Of a stretch of DNA of 64,000 bases, positions 1 through 8,548 are shown piece by piece (within the stretch, counting starts at the first letter, position 1; each line of letters starts with the position of its first letter). The stretch covers positions 248,001 to 312,000 of the forward strand of contig JAGIAT010000004.1 of the NCBI GenBank assembly GCA_017744715.1, read 5' to 3'. A program made the position numbers and the translations under genes. This DNA comes from Niabella sp. (GTDB taxonomy: Bacteria; Bacteroidota; Bacteroidia; Chitinophagales; Chitinophagaceae). A model generated the notes under the pieces. It was not told the origin of the DNA, made no database searches, and saw only the letters and a program-made list of their open reading frames with translations.

Positions 1-802
1 TTCCATCCACTTTCCGTCCGATGCTTTGAAATAACTTTGCCTGATAGGGTTCAAAGTTCACCCCGCCATAGACCATTACCGAAAAATGCGGGAACAATTC
101 GCCCACGGGTTTTCCGGACCGGCGGATGAGCTCATCAAAATACATCTGCATCCACGGCGGAATACCGCTGATCAATGTCATATCCTGCTTGATGGTTTCG
201 TCTACGATCTTCCCCAATTTGGTTTCCCAATCCTCAATACAATTGGTTTCGTATTCCGGAAGCTGGTTTTTGCGCAAATAACGGGGTACGTGATGATTTA
301 CAATACCGCTTAAACGGCCTGTAGGAATGCCCCCTACCCGCTCCAGGACGGGTGAGCCGCTTAAAAAGATCAGCTTTCCGTCGGCGAAAGCCGTATTGCC
401 GGTTTCAGCCATATAACACAACAAGGCATTGCGCGCCCCGTTGATGTGGTTATTGATCGATTCTTTGGAAATGGGTATATACTTGGTACCGCTTACCGTG
501 CCCGAGGTTTTGGCAAAATAAAGCGGCTGCCCTTTCCAGAGTACATTATGTTTACCTGCCTTTATTTCTTCTATATACGACTTCAGCTCCTCGTAGTTAC
601 GAACCGGAACCGCCTGTCTAAACTGCTTGTAATCATTGAGTTCCGAAAATCTATGTTCCTTTCCGAATTGGGTGGGCCTTGCCGTTTTAATCAGGTATTT
701 CAGAATATTTTCCTGGTCTTCAACCGCCGTTTGCATTCCTTTTTTGATATTTTTGGAAACAATCGATGCAAAGGGCTTGGCCAGGAACGATTTGAATTTC
801 AT
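1..802 (-). CDS. GH3 auxin-responsive promoter family protein, N-terminal part (truncated by window edge)
   Basis: An open reading frame starts with ATG at 802 and is still open at base 1, giving 267 codons of the N-terminal half. The translation begins MKFKSFLAKPFASIVSKN and contains FAKTSGTVSGTKYIP, the phosphate-binding Ser/Thr/Gly loop of acyl-adenylating GH3-family enzymes, then a GIPPWMQMYFDEL segment typical of bacterial GH3 homologues. Plant members conjugate amino acids to auxin or jasmonate. The substrate of the bacterial homologues is not established, so no specific reaction is claimed. It is divergent from rplU. About half of a usual 500-residue protein is missing because of the window boundary, not because of a mutation. 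Confidence 0.88.
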   Translation of the reverse strand, partial: MKFKSFLAKPFASIVSKNIKKGMQTAVEDQENILKYLIKTARPTQFGKEHRFSELNDYKQFRQAVPVRNYEELKSYIEEIKAGKHNVLWKGQPLYFAKTSGTVSGTKYIPISKESINNHINGARNALLCYMAETGNTAFADGKLIFLSGSPVLERVGGIPTGRLSGIVNHHVPRYLRKNQLPEYETNCIEDWETKLGKIVDETIKQDMTLISGIPPWMQMYFDELIRRSGKPVGELFPHFSVMVYGGVNFEPYQAKLFQSIGRKVDG

Positions 803-845
803 TGCATTAATTCATTTTTTCGATGCCACCGGAGTAGCGGAACTA

Positions 846-853
846 CAAATATA
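846..853 (-). promoter_or_regulatory. candidate -7 element for the GH3-family gene
   Basis: On the minus strand this reads TATATTTG, an exact match to the Bacteroidota -7 consensus TAnnTTTG, 43 bases before the ATG at 802. I see no TTTG or TTG about 19 bases further upstream, so only half of the usual promoter is present. Confidence 0.4.
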
Positions 854-906
854 CTGCTTGTTATGGGAGAAGGGATATATATAAGAAGATATATTTAAAG
901 GTTCTG

Positions 907-937
907 TTTGCAAAATTAAAAAATCTCCTTACCTTTG
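907..937 (+). promoter_or_regulatory. Bacteroidota-type promoter of rplU-rpmA
   Basis: TTTG at 907-910, a 19-base spacer and TACCTTTG at 930-937 match the Bacteroidota sigma-factor consensus TTTG-N19-TAnnTTTG. Transcription would begin near 944, leaving a leader of about a dozen bases before the rplU ATG at 957. This short leader is worth noting because L21 operons in other bacteria can be controlled through their leader RNA. Confidence 0.8.
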
Positions 938-956
938 CCGTCCTAATTTTTAGACA

Positions 957-1256
957 ATGATAGCAATTATTAAGGTGGCTGGTCAACAATTTAAAGTTGA
1001 AAAAGATCAAACCCTGTTTGTGCCACATATCGAAGGCAATTCCGGTGACGCTGTGAATCTGGAAGTTTTACTGGCTCACGTGGACGGAAACTTATCTGTC
1101 GGCGGTAATGTTGCCACAAAAGTAAGCGCAGAAATTGTAGACCATGTAAAAGGGGATACAGTGATCGCTTACAAAACCAAAAGAAGAAAGGGCTTTCACA
1201 AAAAGAAAGGACACCGTACGGCATATACAAAAATCAGAGTAACGAATATCGCTTAA
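957..1256 (+). CDS. rplU: 50S ribosomal protein L21
   Basis: The 99-residue product begins MIAIIKVAGQQFKVEKDQ and ends with the basic stretch KTKRRKGFHKKKGHRTAYT, both diagnostic of L21. L21 binds 23S rRNA in the large subunit. Its length is normal for the family (about 100 residues). The next gene is rpmA, the near-universal L21-L27 order, with a 91-base gap that contains no obvious terminator, so the two are likely cotranscribed from the promoter at 907-937. Confidence 0.97.
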   Translation: MIAIIKVAGQQFKVEKDQTLFVPHIEGNSGDAVNLEVLLAHVDGNLSVGGNVATKVSAEIVDHVKGDTVIAYKTKRRKGFHKKKGHRTAYTKIRVTNIA

Positions 1257-1347
1257 TAAAAGCGTTCTTTAAATTGAAAGGTAAACGGGCTGATGTATGA
1301 TCATCCTGTAAGCCTTTTAATAGTATCAACTTTTAAACTTATACAAA

Positions 1348-1608
1348 ATGGCACATAAGAAAGGAGAAGGTAGCGTTAAAAACGGCCGTGATTCAGAAAG
1401 CAAGCGTCTTGGAGTAAAAATCTTCGGAGGCCAGCCTGCTATTGCCGGTAATGTTATCATTCGTCAGCGCGGCACTGTTTACCATCCCGGTAAAAACGTA
1501 GGCGTTGGAAAAGACTTTACCCTGTTTGCTTTGTCTGATGGCATCGTTGAATTCAGAAAAGGAAGAAAGAACAGAACCTTTGTTTCTGTAAGCGAAGCCC
1601 AGGCATAA
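1348..1608 (+). CDS. rpmA: 50S ribosomal protein L27
   Basis: The 86-residue product begins [20 protein letters not shown], the standard L27 N-terminus whose tail reaches towards the peptidyl-transferase centre. It continues with [22 protein letters not shown] and [17 protein letters not shown], all conserved L27 blocks. The second residue is Ala, so there is no sign of the N-terminal extension that Firmicutes cleave. It follows rplU in the usual order and is presumably expressed from the rplU promoter. Confidence 0.97.
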   Translation: MAHKKGEGSVKNGRDSESKRLGVKIFGGQPAIAGNVIIRQRGTVYHPGKNVGVGKDFTLFALSDGIVEFRKGRKNRTFVSVSEAQA

Positions 1609-1649
1609 TGATGCTTTTTGCTGTGACTGAATAAATTGTGGAAAAAAAA

Positions 1650-1680
1650 TTTGGCGGCATTAAATAATTGTATAATTTTA
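1650..1680 (+). promoter_or_regulatory. promoter of the histone-H1-like gene
   Basis: TTTG at 1650-1653, a 19-base spacer and TAATTTTA at 1673-1680 fit TTTG-N19-TAnnTTTG with one mismatch in the last base. The predicted start near 1687 gives the gene its own leader of about 37 bases, so it need not depend on read-through from rpmA. Confidence 0.65.
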
Positions 1681-1723
1681 CCGCCGATAATCCATTATTT
1701 ACTAATCATTAAATTCAAAAAAA

Positions 1724-1942
1724 ATGGCAGTTAAAAAAGCAGCAGCAAAAAAAGCAGCTCCTAAGAAAGCAGCAGCAAAAAAAGCAGCAGCTCCTAAAAA
1801 AGCAGCAGTAAAGAAAGCAGCTCCTAAAAAGGCAGCAGCAAAAAAAGCAGCTCCTAAAAAAGCAGCAGCAAAGAAAGCGGCTCCTAAAAAAGCAGCAGCA
1901 AAAAAAGCAGCTCCTAAAAAGGCAGCAGCAAAGAAAAAATAA
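1724..1942 (+). CDS. Lys/Ala/Pro-rich histone-H1-like protein
   Basis: The 72-residue product is almost entirely built from AAKKAAPKK-type units after MAVKK, with no acidic, aromatic or hydrophobic residues except a few Val. This composition is that of the C-terminal tail of eukaryotic H1 and of bacterial H1-like DNA-binding proteins such as Hc1 or the AlgP tail. It should be unstructured, highly positive and nucleic-acid binding. It has its own promoter (1650-1680) and a strong terminator (1971-1998), which supports a real gene. The DNA is a tandem array of near-identical 15- and 21-base blocks, so copy number is likely to vary between strains. The role in nucleoid compaction is inferred from composition alone. 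Confidence 0.8.
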   Translation: MAVKKAAAKKAAPKKAAAKKAAAPKKAAVKKAAPKKAAAKKAAPKKAAAKKAAPKKAAAKKAAPKKAAAKKK

Positions 1943-1970
1943 GAATCTCTTTTCTAAAAGAAATTCAAAG

Positions 1971-1998
1971 GCCTTCCGAATGGAAGGCTTTTTTTATT
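1971..1998 (+). terminator. rho-independent terminator after the H1-like gene
   Basis: The stem GCCTTCC (1971-1977) pairs with GGAAGGC (1982-1988) across a GAAT loop and is followed at once by TTTTTTTATT. It sits 28 bases after the H1-like stop codon and separates that gene from polX. Confidence 0.9.
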
Positions 1999-2023
1999 GC
2001 CCCTCCTTTCCTACTTTGCAGTT

Positions 2024-3706
2024 ATGAATAACAGTACCATTGCCGATCATTTTGAATTGCTTGCCAAATTAATGGACATACATGGCGAAAATGCGTTTAA
2101 GGCAAAAACCTATTCCATTGCCGCATTTCATATTGAAAGGCTGGAAGAACAGCTAACGGCATTGGACCGCAGCAGTTATGCAGGCATTAAAGGACTGGGG
2201 GCATCGGTGGCCGCAAAGATCATCGAGCTGATGGACACGGGGAAAATGAAGGCCCTGGAAGACCTGCTGGCCGACACTCCCCCGGGAATTATTGAAATGC
2301 TGGAACTGAAAGGCATAGGCCCCAAAAAGATCCACATCATCTGGAAGGAGATGGGGCTTGTGTCTATTGGAGAGCTGGAATATGCCTGCATCGAAAACCG
2401 GCTAACGCGCTATAAAGGTTTTGGAGAAAAGACCCAGGTAAAAATATTAGAATCGATTCAGTTTTATACACAGAATAAAGGACACTTTCTTTATTCCCAG
2501 ATCCACGAGATCTTCCCATCTATTCAAAACTATCTTGAAAAGATCTTTGGAACAGATAAGGTATGGAATACCGGCAACTATTACCGGCAGCTGCCAACCC
2601 TGCATGAGCTGGAATTTATTATTGCCGAAAAGCCGGATATCATCAAGCAAAAATTTCAAACCGCTTATCCCCCGGAACTGCTGGAGGAAACGGCCAACAG
2701 TGTACTTTATAAATTAAACAACGGGCTACGGCTACGGGTTTACTCGGTGTTGGAACAGATCCCGCAGTTTTTGTTCAATACCTCCTCGGCTCCGGAATTT
2801 TCAGCAGCTTTCGTGCAGCGGTTCTATCCCGGCAGCTTTGATGCAACCGCTTTTGAAAGCGAATCCGAGATCTTCGAAAAAGCAAAGCTCCCCTATATCC
2901 CGGCCTGTTTACGCGAGTCCGTTTCCATAATCGACCGGGCCGAAAAGAATGAATTGCCCCAACTGATCCAGGTAAGCGATATTAAAGGGATCGTGCACAA
3001 TCACAGCACCTGGTCCGACGGACTTTTTACAATAGAAGAAATGGCCACGGCGCTGATCGATAAAAAAATGGAATACCTGGTCATCTCCGATCACTCCAAA
3101 TCGGCCGCTTATGCAAACGGACTTACGGAAGAACGTATTATTCAACAACAGCAGGCCATTGATGCGCTGAATGAAAAGCTGGCGCCCTTCAAAATTTATA
3201 AGAGCATAGAATGTGATATCCTGGGCGATGGCAGCCTGGATTACAGCAATGAGGTGCTCGCAACGTTTGACCTGGTGATCGCCTCGGTACACAGCAACCT
3301 GTATATGAACGAAACAAAGGCCATGGAACGGCTTATGCGGGCCATAGAGCACCCTTATACCACCATCCTGGGTCATCTTACCGGGCGCCTGCTGCTAAGC
3401 CGCAATGGCTATCCTATTGATCATAAAAAAATCATCGACGCCTGTGTAGCCAATCATGTGGTGATTGAGATCAACGCGAATCCGCACCGGCTTGACCTTG
3501 ACTGGAGCTGGATCGAATACGCCATGAACAAGGGCGCATTGCTTTCCATTAATCCGGATGCACATACCATTGAAGGATTTGATGATATCCGGTACGGGGT
3601 GATCGCAGCACAAAAAGGCGGACTGACGCCCTCTTACAACCTGAGTAGTTTTACACTGGAGCAGTTTGATGCGTTTGTGCGCAATAGAAAAGCGGCGATC
3701 CGATAG
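2024..3706 (+). CDS. polX: PolX-type protein: helix-hairpin-helix, degenerate polymerase fold and PHP domain
   Basis: The ATG at 2024 gives 560 residues, the normal PolX length. An in-frame TTG at 1997 lies in the preceding terminator and is not a credible start. The N-terminal third has the HhH 8-kDa-like region and a second HhH (LKGIGPKKIHIIWKEMG). The C-terminal third is a PHP phosphoesterase domain with HNHSTWSDG, ISDHS, the ECDILGDGSLD loop and a final NPDAH, so metal-dependent 3'-5' exonuclease or phosphoesterase activity is plausible. In the nucleotidyltransferase palm, where Bacillus PolX has AGSLRR then DLDFII, this protein has TGNYYRQ then ELEFII: both catalytic Asp are Glu. Polymerase activity is therefore doubtful. 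A TACTTTG just before the ATG could be a -7 element giving a very short leader. Confidence 0.88.
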   Translation: MNNSTIADHFELLAKLMDIHGENAFKAKTYSIAAFHIERLEEQLTALDRSSYAGIKGLGASVAAKIIELMDTGKMKALEDLLADTPPGIIEMLELKGIGPKKIHIIWKEMGLVSIGELEYACIENRLTRYKGFGEKTQVKILESIQFYTQNKGHFLYSQIHEIFPSIQNYLEKIFGTDKVWNTGNYYRQLPTLHELEFIIAEKPDIIKQKFQTAYPPELLEETANSVLYKLNNGLRLRVYSVLEQIPQFLFNTSSAPEFSAAFVQRFYPGSFDATAFESESEIFEKAKLPYIPACLRESVSIIDRAEKNELPQLIQVSDIKGIVHNHSTWSDGLFTIEEMATALIDKKMEYLVISDHSKSAAYANGLTEERIIQQQQAIDALNEKLAPFKIYKSIECDILGDGSLDYSNEVLATFDLVIASVHSNLYMNETKAMERLMRAIEHPYTTILGHLTGRLLLSRNGYPIDHKKIIDACVANHVVIEINANPHRLDLDWSWIEYAMNKGALLSINPDAHTIEGFDDIRYGVIAAQKGGLTPSYNLSSFTLEQFDAFVRNRKAAIR

Positions 3707-3783
3707 GTTTGTTTTTAAGTTTAACGTTTCAGATCCGGATCCGTTGAGCACTTAATGCAGATGCCTCCGGATGCCGGTCTCCC

Positions 3784-3849
3784 GATGCTGGATTCTCGAT
3801 TCTGTATACTCGATTCCGGATGCTGGATTCTCGATTCTGTATACTCGAT
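3784..3849. repeat. two-copy 35-bp tandem repeat
   Basis: A 31-base unit at 3784-3814 recurs without change at 3819-3849, separated by TCCG. The unit itself is built from GATTCTCGATTCTG-like sub-repeats. It lies between the convergent polX and sensor-kinase genes, a likely place for intergenic repeats that vary in copy number. I see no coding role. Confidence 0.85.
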
Positions 3850-3874
3850 GCTGAATGCAGAAAGCCCACGCCTG

Positions 3875-6800
3875 TCAATATTCCGCTATCAGCGGCAGCT
3901 TTACAAAGAACGTGGTGCCAACCCCCAGCTCGGTTTCAAACCAGATGGTTCCGTTTGCTTTTTCTACTATGCCTTTACACATGGCCAGTCCCAGGCCGGT
4001 ACCGGAGCTTTTAGTGGTGAAATTTGGTGTAAAGATCTTGTTGCGCATCTCCTCACGGATACCGGAACCATTGTCCGCTATACTAATAATAACCGAACCC
4101 GCTTCCACCGTTTCTTTAACGGCAATAATGCCCCTTGTATTCTTTTCACAGGCATCGATGGCATTTACAAAAAGATTGGTAAACAACCGGTTCATCTGGG
4201 TTTTATCGGCCCTTACCGTTACCGCTCCCGGCAACAGGTGCCAACGGAACTCCACATCCGGATTTTTGCTGTAAATACTGGCCAGCGGCTGCAATACCTC
4301 ATGCAGATCAAAGATCATTTCATTTACATGGTTGATGTTGGCAAACTGCGAAAAGTCTGCCGCAATCTTTGAAAGATAATCGATCTGTTCTACAAGGGTT
4401 TTTGCCACATTGGAGGTAAGCTGCTGTACATTGGAGCTGTTTTCGGCAATAGCCTTCTGAAGGTACTGAAGGCTTAGCTTCATCGGCGTAAGCGGATTCT
4501 TGATTTCGTGTGCTACCTGCCGTGCCATTTCCCGCCAGGCCTCCTCGCGTTCAGACTTCGCCAGGATATCTGCACTTTTCTGCAACTGCGAAACCATTTT
4601 GTTGTATTCTTTTACCAGCTGCCCGATTTCATCATTCCGCTCCCACACGATTTCCTCATTAACCCTGGAAAGACTGATCTCTTTCATTTTATTGCTGATC
4701 ACCGTAAAGGATCCCGTGATCCGGTTGGTAATCAGCAGGGCCAGCAACCCGGTTAAAAGGAAGATGAATGCATACAGGTTGATCAGCGTTATCAGGAAAT
4801 TGGAGATCTCCTGGTTGAGCTCCTGCTGCGAGGCAAAATACGGGATGCTGAGGTAGGCATACGGAGCGGCACTGTTTGCCCCCACCGGCGCATAGATGGT
4901 GTTATACGATAGTTCGGAGACCTGCTCTTTCTGAATATACTGGGCTCTCCGCAATCTTAATAAACTATAAAAGGCACGGGGCGACATCCGGGTGCTTAAA
5001 ACGCCCTGGCTGTACACATCTGCCTGGCTGGTTGCCCGCAACTCACCCGTAAAATCATATACGTTTACATCCAGTCCGTGAATATCGGATACCCTTTTTA
5101 TAACGGCATTGAACGCATTGGCTTCAAACAAGTCCTCATTGGAACTATAGTGCCCGCTCTCCAATATCGTTCTCAGGCTATCATGCAAAATGATCTCATT
5201 CAGCATAATATTCATGGTTCTGCTTAAACGGTCATTGTTCGACTCTTCAAACCGGTTTACAAAGAAGGAGATGGTTGCCGCTCCTACCACTACAAAGGCC
5301 AGCACGTTGATGAGGATGAACGTACCATGGATCTGGCTTCGGATCGTTGGAAAAAATGTAGAGTTGCGCAGCAGTTTCTTATTCATAAATGCGCCCAACA
5401 TGATCATTAAAACATTGATCAGCGCCACCAGGAACAGGAAGGAGCAAAAGAGATAAGAGAACAGCGTGGTGGCTTCCAGGAACATTTCGCTCTTACGCGC
5501 CATAATAATCACCTTGGAGGCGCTGGCACGGTACCATACTTCACTATACCCCGCCCGCTCCCGCATCTCCACCTTTTTTTGTGGAAACTGGCTTTGCGTA
5601 AGGGTGGTTGTAAACGGATACTTTTTGGAAACCGAAGAAGAAGTAAGCTGGTTGTTGTGATAAATGGCAAACTGGTATACGGCCGAATTGGAAAACTCCC
5701 CCTGCTTGAATTGCTTGAACAGCTCCGGCTTGATATTGGCAACTGCGAACCGGCGGGGATTGGAAACAATATACACGGTACCGATGAGCCGGCCGGTTTC
5801 GGCATGCCGGATGATCCGGCGCGTGATATAGGCAAAATTATCAAACGCCTCCGACTCATAAAAATACATATCGGACAGAGAGGTAGACCTGGACCGGTTG
5901 GCAATGGTGGTATTGAGCGAGGCTACCGTTTGCGGAAACGGGTTGTATAACGGATTGTCCAGGCTGTCGAAAATGTACAGGTTGGTTACATAGTTGTTCA
6001 GGTACCCGATATAATTGCGCTGACGGATGCTATCTCTTAAATAGGCGTTCTGCTCTTCATCATACAGCCGGTGAAAATTATTGCGAAAATAGTTACTGTC
6101 CAGGTACTTGTTTGCAATACTGATCAGGCGCTCGCTGGCCGGATCGGTTTGCGTAGCCAATTTCTGACAATACAATACACGCAGGTTTATTTCCGCCTTT
6201 GTAATTTCATTCAGCATTAACAGACAAAGGCTAATGGAAAATGTAAAGATCCAGAGTACCGTTCCGGACACACTGAACTTAATAAACCGGTTAATGCGCT
6301 CTTCCTTGGTAAAGATAAAAGTATACGCCAGCAGCCATAATAACACCGGCAGGCAAAACGTAACATCCCTGCTGTTTACAAATATGGAAACCGACAGCAG
6401 GCCCAATACTGCCGTCCATAGATATACCTGCCAGATATGCGCCCGGAAAACTGCAAAAATGTATTTGTAAAGCGTACGGCTGAGGTAGTAAAAACCCAAA
6501 CAAAGACAGGCAAGGATCAGGAATCCTACGATCGTAAATATGCTCAGACTGTCGATATTGGTTACGTCAAATGAGATCTTCGATTTGGAGATACAGTCTT
6601 TGATAACGCCTGCAATACTAAACGTAGCCGCAATCAGGATTACGAGGCAGCTCATGCCTGCTACCCGGAGCACTTTCCTTGGGTATTTTTCTGTATAAAA
6701 CGGGCGGGCAGAAAGCCGGTTCCATACAAATACGGTAATCCAGCAGAAAAGCAGGCTATTGATCAGCAGATCACCAAAAGTGGGAAGCAGAAAACCGGAA

Positions 6801-7720
6801 CTGTACAAATCCGGATCAAATAATTTGAATTCGGAAAAATTCCAGATATACCCCATTATATATGTTCCCACCCTGAATGCCAGCAGGCAGGCCAGGAGCA
6901 ACCAGATCTGCAGGCGGTAACTGGAAGCGGCAAACCGTTTTGCCAGCAGCAGGTAGCAGGAAAGAAAAATGAGGAAAAGGCCAACAATCTTCAATACCAC
7001 AGAAAGTACCGAATCTTTCGACAGCCTCGCATGGGGATATGTTCCTTGTATATCGGTTGTTACCACATGCTCGGCCCCATCCAGCTTCCGGGCAAACTTT
7101 TCATCCGGCTTCATTCTTAAATAAAATACCGGCGCGCCGTTCACCCCCCGGATGGCGTGTGCGGTAGGCGTGGTATCAATATCCATTACATGATCCATCG
7201 CCTTGTCGAAAGGATAGGAATCACGCAGGTAGTCGGTTTCCACAAAAAAGGAAGACTTCATCAGCACCAGGCAAAACGCTGTAAAATCCGGATGATTGGG
7301 CACCGGTTTGCGGATCGCATAATAATAGCCATTTGCTAATTTTACGCCCTGTTCCTCCTGTTCGCTGTACAAAAGCTCATCTGAAGGCACCACGATCCCG
7401 GTGTTCCAGAACCTCAGGAACCGTTTGTCCTGATCATTTTTATACAGGTAGAAAAAAAAGCGGCTGTCCGGTAAATTTGCAAGGTCCCGGGATGATTCTC
7501 TTGACTGGGTCAGCCGGTCCATCAGGTCGGAATTGGCCAGCACCTGTTCAAACTGGTGCACGTTTTTTTTAATCTCCTTTTCAAAGATCTTCGTTTGTGC
7601 ATTCAGCGACGTGCTTTTGAGGTAGCTGGAACTGAGTAAAAGCGCCCCTGCAAAAATAACCAGGGCTGCAGACAAAAGCAGCAGCTCCCATAAATACTTA
7701 TTTCTGCTGCGCCGTTTCAT
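3875..7720 (-). CDS. NtrY-like membrane sensor histidine kinase
   Basis: The 1281-residue protein starts with one membrane segment (about 10-30), an extracytoplasmic region, then several further membrane segments through the middle. A second sensory loop and a last membrane segment lead into a HAMP-like linker (about 1000-1055, ending NDEIGQLVKEYNKMV). The kinase core has the H-box AHEIKNPLTPMKLSLQYL with the phosphoacceptor His near 1070. It also has an N-box (NLFVNAIDAC), a G1 box (IADNGSGI) and G2 (SSGTGLGLAMCKGI). The PLTPMKLSL form of the H-box is typical of the NtrY branch. No response regulator is adjacent, so its partner lies outside the window. It starts one base after the mazG stop, which implies translational coupling. 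The signal sensed is unknown. Confidence 0.9.
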   Translation of the reverse strand: MKRRSRNKYLWELLLLSAALVIFAGALLLSSSYLKSTSLNAQTKIFEKEIKKNVHQFEQVLANSDLMDRLTQSRESSRDLANLPDSRFFFYLYKNDQDKRFLRFWNTGIVVPSDELLYSEQEEQGVKLANGYYYAIRKPVPNHPDFTAFCLVLMKSSFFVETDYLRDSYPFDKAMDHVMDIDTTPTAHAIRGVNGAPVFYLRMKPDEKFARKLDGAEHVVTTDIQGTYPHARLSKDSVLSVVLKIVGLFLIFLSCYLLLAKRFAASSYRLQIWLLLACLLAFRVGTYIMGYIWNFSEFKLFDPDLYSSGFLLPTFGDLLINSLLFCWITVFVWNRLSARPFYTEKYPRKVLRVAGMSCLVILIAATFSIAGVIKDCISKSKISFDVTNIDSLSIFTIVGFLILACLCLGFYYLSRTLYKYIFAVFRAHIWQVYLWTAVLGLLSVSIFVNSRDVTFCLPVLLWLLAYTFIFTKEERINRFIKFSVSGTVLWIFTFSISLCLLMLNEITKAEINLRVLYCQKLATQTDPASERLISIANKYLDSNYFRNNFHRLYDEEQNAYLRDSIRQRNYIGYLNNYVTNLYIFDSLDNPLYNPFPQTVASLNTTIANRSRSTSLSDMYFYESEAFDNFAYITRRIIRHAETGRLIGTVYIVSNPRRFAVANIKPELFKQFKQGEFSNSAVYQFAIYHNNQLTSSSVSKKYPFTTTLTQSQFPQKKVEMRERAGYSEVWYRASASKVIIMARKSEMFLEATTLFSYLFCSFLFLVALINVLMIMLGAFMNKKLLRNSTFFPTIRSQIHGTFILINVLAFVVVGAATISFFVNRFEESNNDRLSRTMNIMLNEIILHDSLRTILESGHYSSNEDLFEANAFNAVIKRVSDIHGLDVNVYDFTGELRATSQADVYSQGVLSTRMSPRAFYSLLRLRRAQYIQKEQVSELSYNTIYAPVGANSAAPYAYLSIPYFASQQELNQEISNFLITLINLYAFIFLLTGLLALLITNRITGSFTVISNKMKEISLSRVNEEIVWERNDEIGQLVKEYNKMVSQLQKSADILAKSEREEAWREMARQVAHEIKNPLTPMKLSLQYLQKAIAENSSNVQQLTSNVAKTLVEQIDYLSKIAADFSQFANINHVNEMIFDLHEVLQPLASIYSKNPDVEFRWHLLPGAVTVRADKTQMNRLFTNLFVNAIDACEKNTRGIIAVKETVEAGSVIISIADNGSGIREEMRNKIFTPNFTTKSSGTGLGLAMCKGIVEKANGTIWFETELGVGTTFFVKLPLIAEY

Positions 7721-7721
7721 T

Positions 7722-8507
7722 TTAATGTGGTTCTGTTTTTATCCGGTTCCATAAAGCGTCCATTTCTTCCAGCGTTAGTGCAGAAAGAGTGCTGCCGTTT
7801 GCGGCTGCGAGCTGCTCCATCCGGGTAAACCGGTAAATAAACTTTTTATTGGTACGTTCCAGTGCAGCCTCCGCATCTATCTTCAAAAACCGTGCGTAGT
7901 TGATGAGTGAAAACAATAAATCACCAAATTCTTCCTCTATTTTTCCGGGCACGCCCGCTTCCACCGCTTCCAGCAGCTCGCCTGTTTCTTCGGTTACCTT
8001 TTCCCAAACCTGCGGGGCCGATTCCCACTCAAACCCAACCTGCCGGGCCTTTTCCTGCAACCGCATGGCTTTTACAACGGCCGGCAACGAGCGCGGTACC
8101 CCGCTTAATACAGAAGTTTTGCCCTCCTTTAGCTTTAGCTGTTCCCAGTTCTTTTTAACATCGTCCTCCGAGCGTACCTCTTTTAAACCATCAATGGCCT
8201 CCTGTGGCGGATAAATATGCGGGTGCCGTTTGATGAGCTTTTCGGCAATGCCGTTGAGCACATCCTCAATGGTAAACTGCTCCTGCTCCGTTGCTATTTT
8301 TGAATAAAACACAATGTGCAGCAGGAGGTCGCCCAACTCTTCCCGGATATCCTTCCAGTTTTCATCAATAATCGCATCGCCCAGTTCATAGGTTTCTTCA
8401 ATCGTCATTTGCCGCAGCGTATGAATGGTTTGCTTACGATCCCAGGGGCACTGTTCTCTAAGCTCATTCATGATCTGCACCAACCGGTTAAACGCTTCCT
8501 GACTCAT
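7722..8507 (-). CDS. mazG: nucleoside triphosphate pyrophosphohydrolase MazG
   Basis: The 261-residue product has two tandem MazG domains. The first contains EQCPWDRKQTIHTLRQMTIEE with the EETYELGDAI metal site, and the second contains EKVTEETGELLEAVEAG with EEFGDLLFSL. These EExxE...ExxD patterns coordinate Mg and hydrolyse NTPs or dNTPs to the monophosphate and pyrophosphate. Length and domain order match the Escherichia coli-type enzyme. The stop codon is one base from the start of the sensor kinase, so the two are probably an operon. The gap to the upstream esterase is 41 bases without a terminator. Confidence 0.95.
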   Translation of the reverse strand: MSQEAFNRLVQIMNELREQCPWDRKQTIHTLRQMTIEETYELGDAIIDENWKDIREELGDLLLHIVFYSKIATEQEQFTIEDVLNGIAEKLIKRHPHIYPPQEAIDGLKEVRSEDDVKKNWEQLKLKEGKTSVLSGVPRSLPAVVKAMRLQEKARQVGFEWESAPQVWEKVTEETGELLEAVEAGVPGKIEEEFGDLLFSLINYARFLKIDAEAALERTNKKFIYRFTRMEQLAAANGSTLSALTLEEMDALWNRIKTEPH

Positions 8508-8548
8508 ACTGATAATTTATATTGCGGTTATCACACCTGTTCTATCAA

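Noticed and set aside
3755..4372. 205-codon plus-strand frame over the tandem repeat and the sensor-kinase 3' end
   Set aside because: Its N-terminus is the translated DNA repeat and the rest is antisense to conserved kinase motifs.
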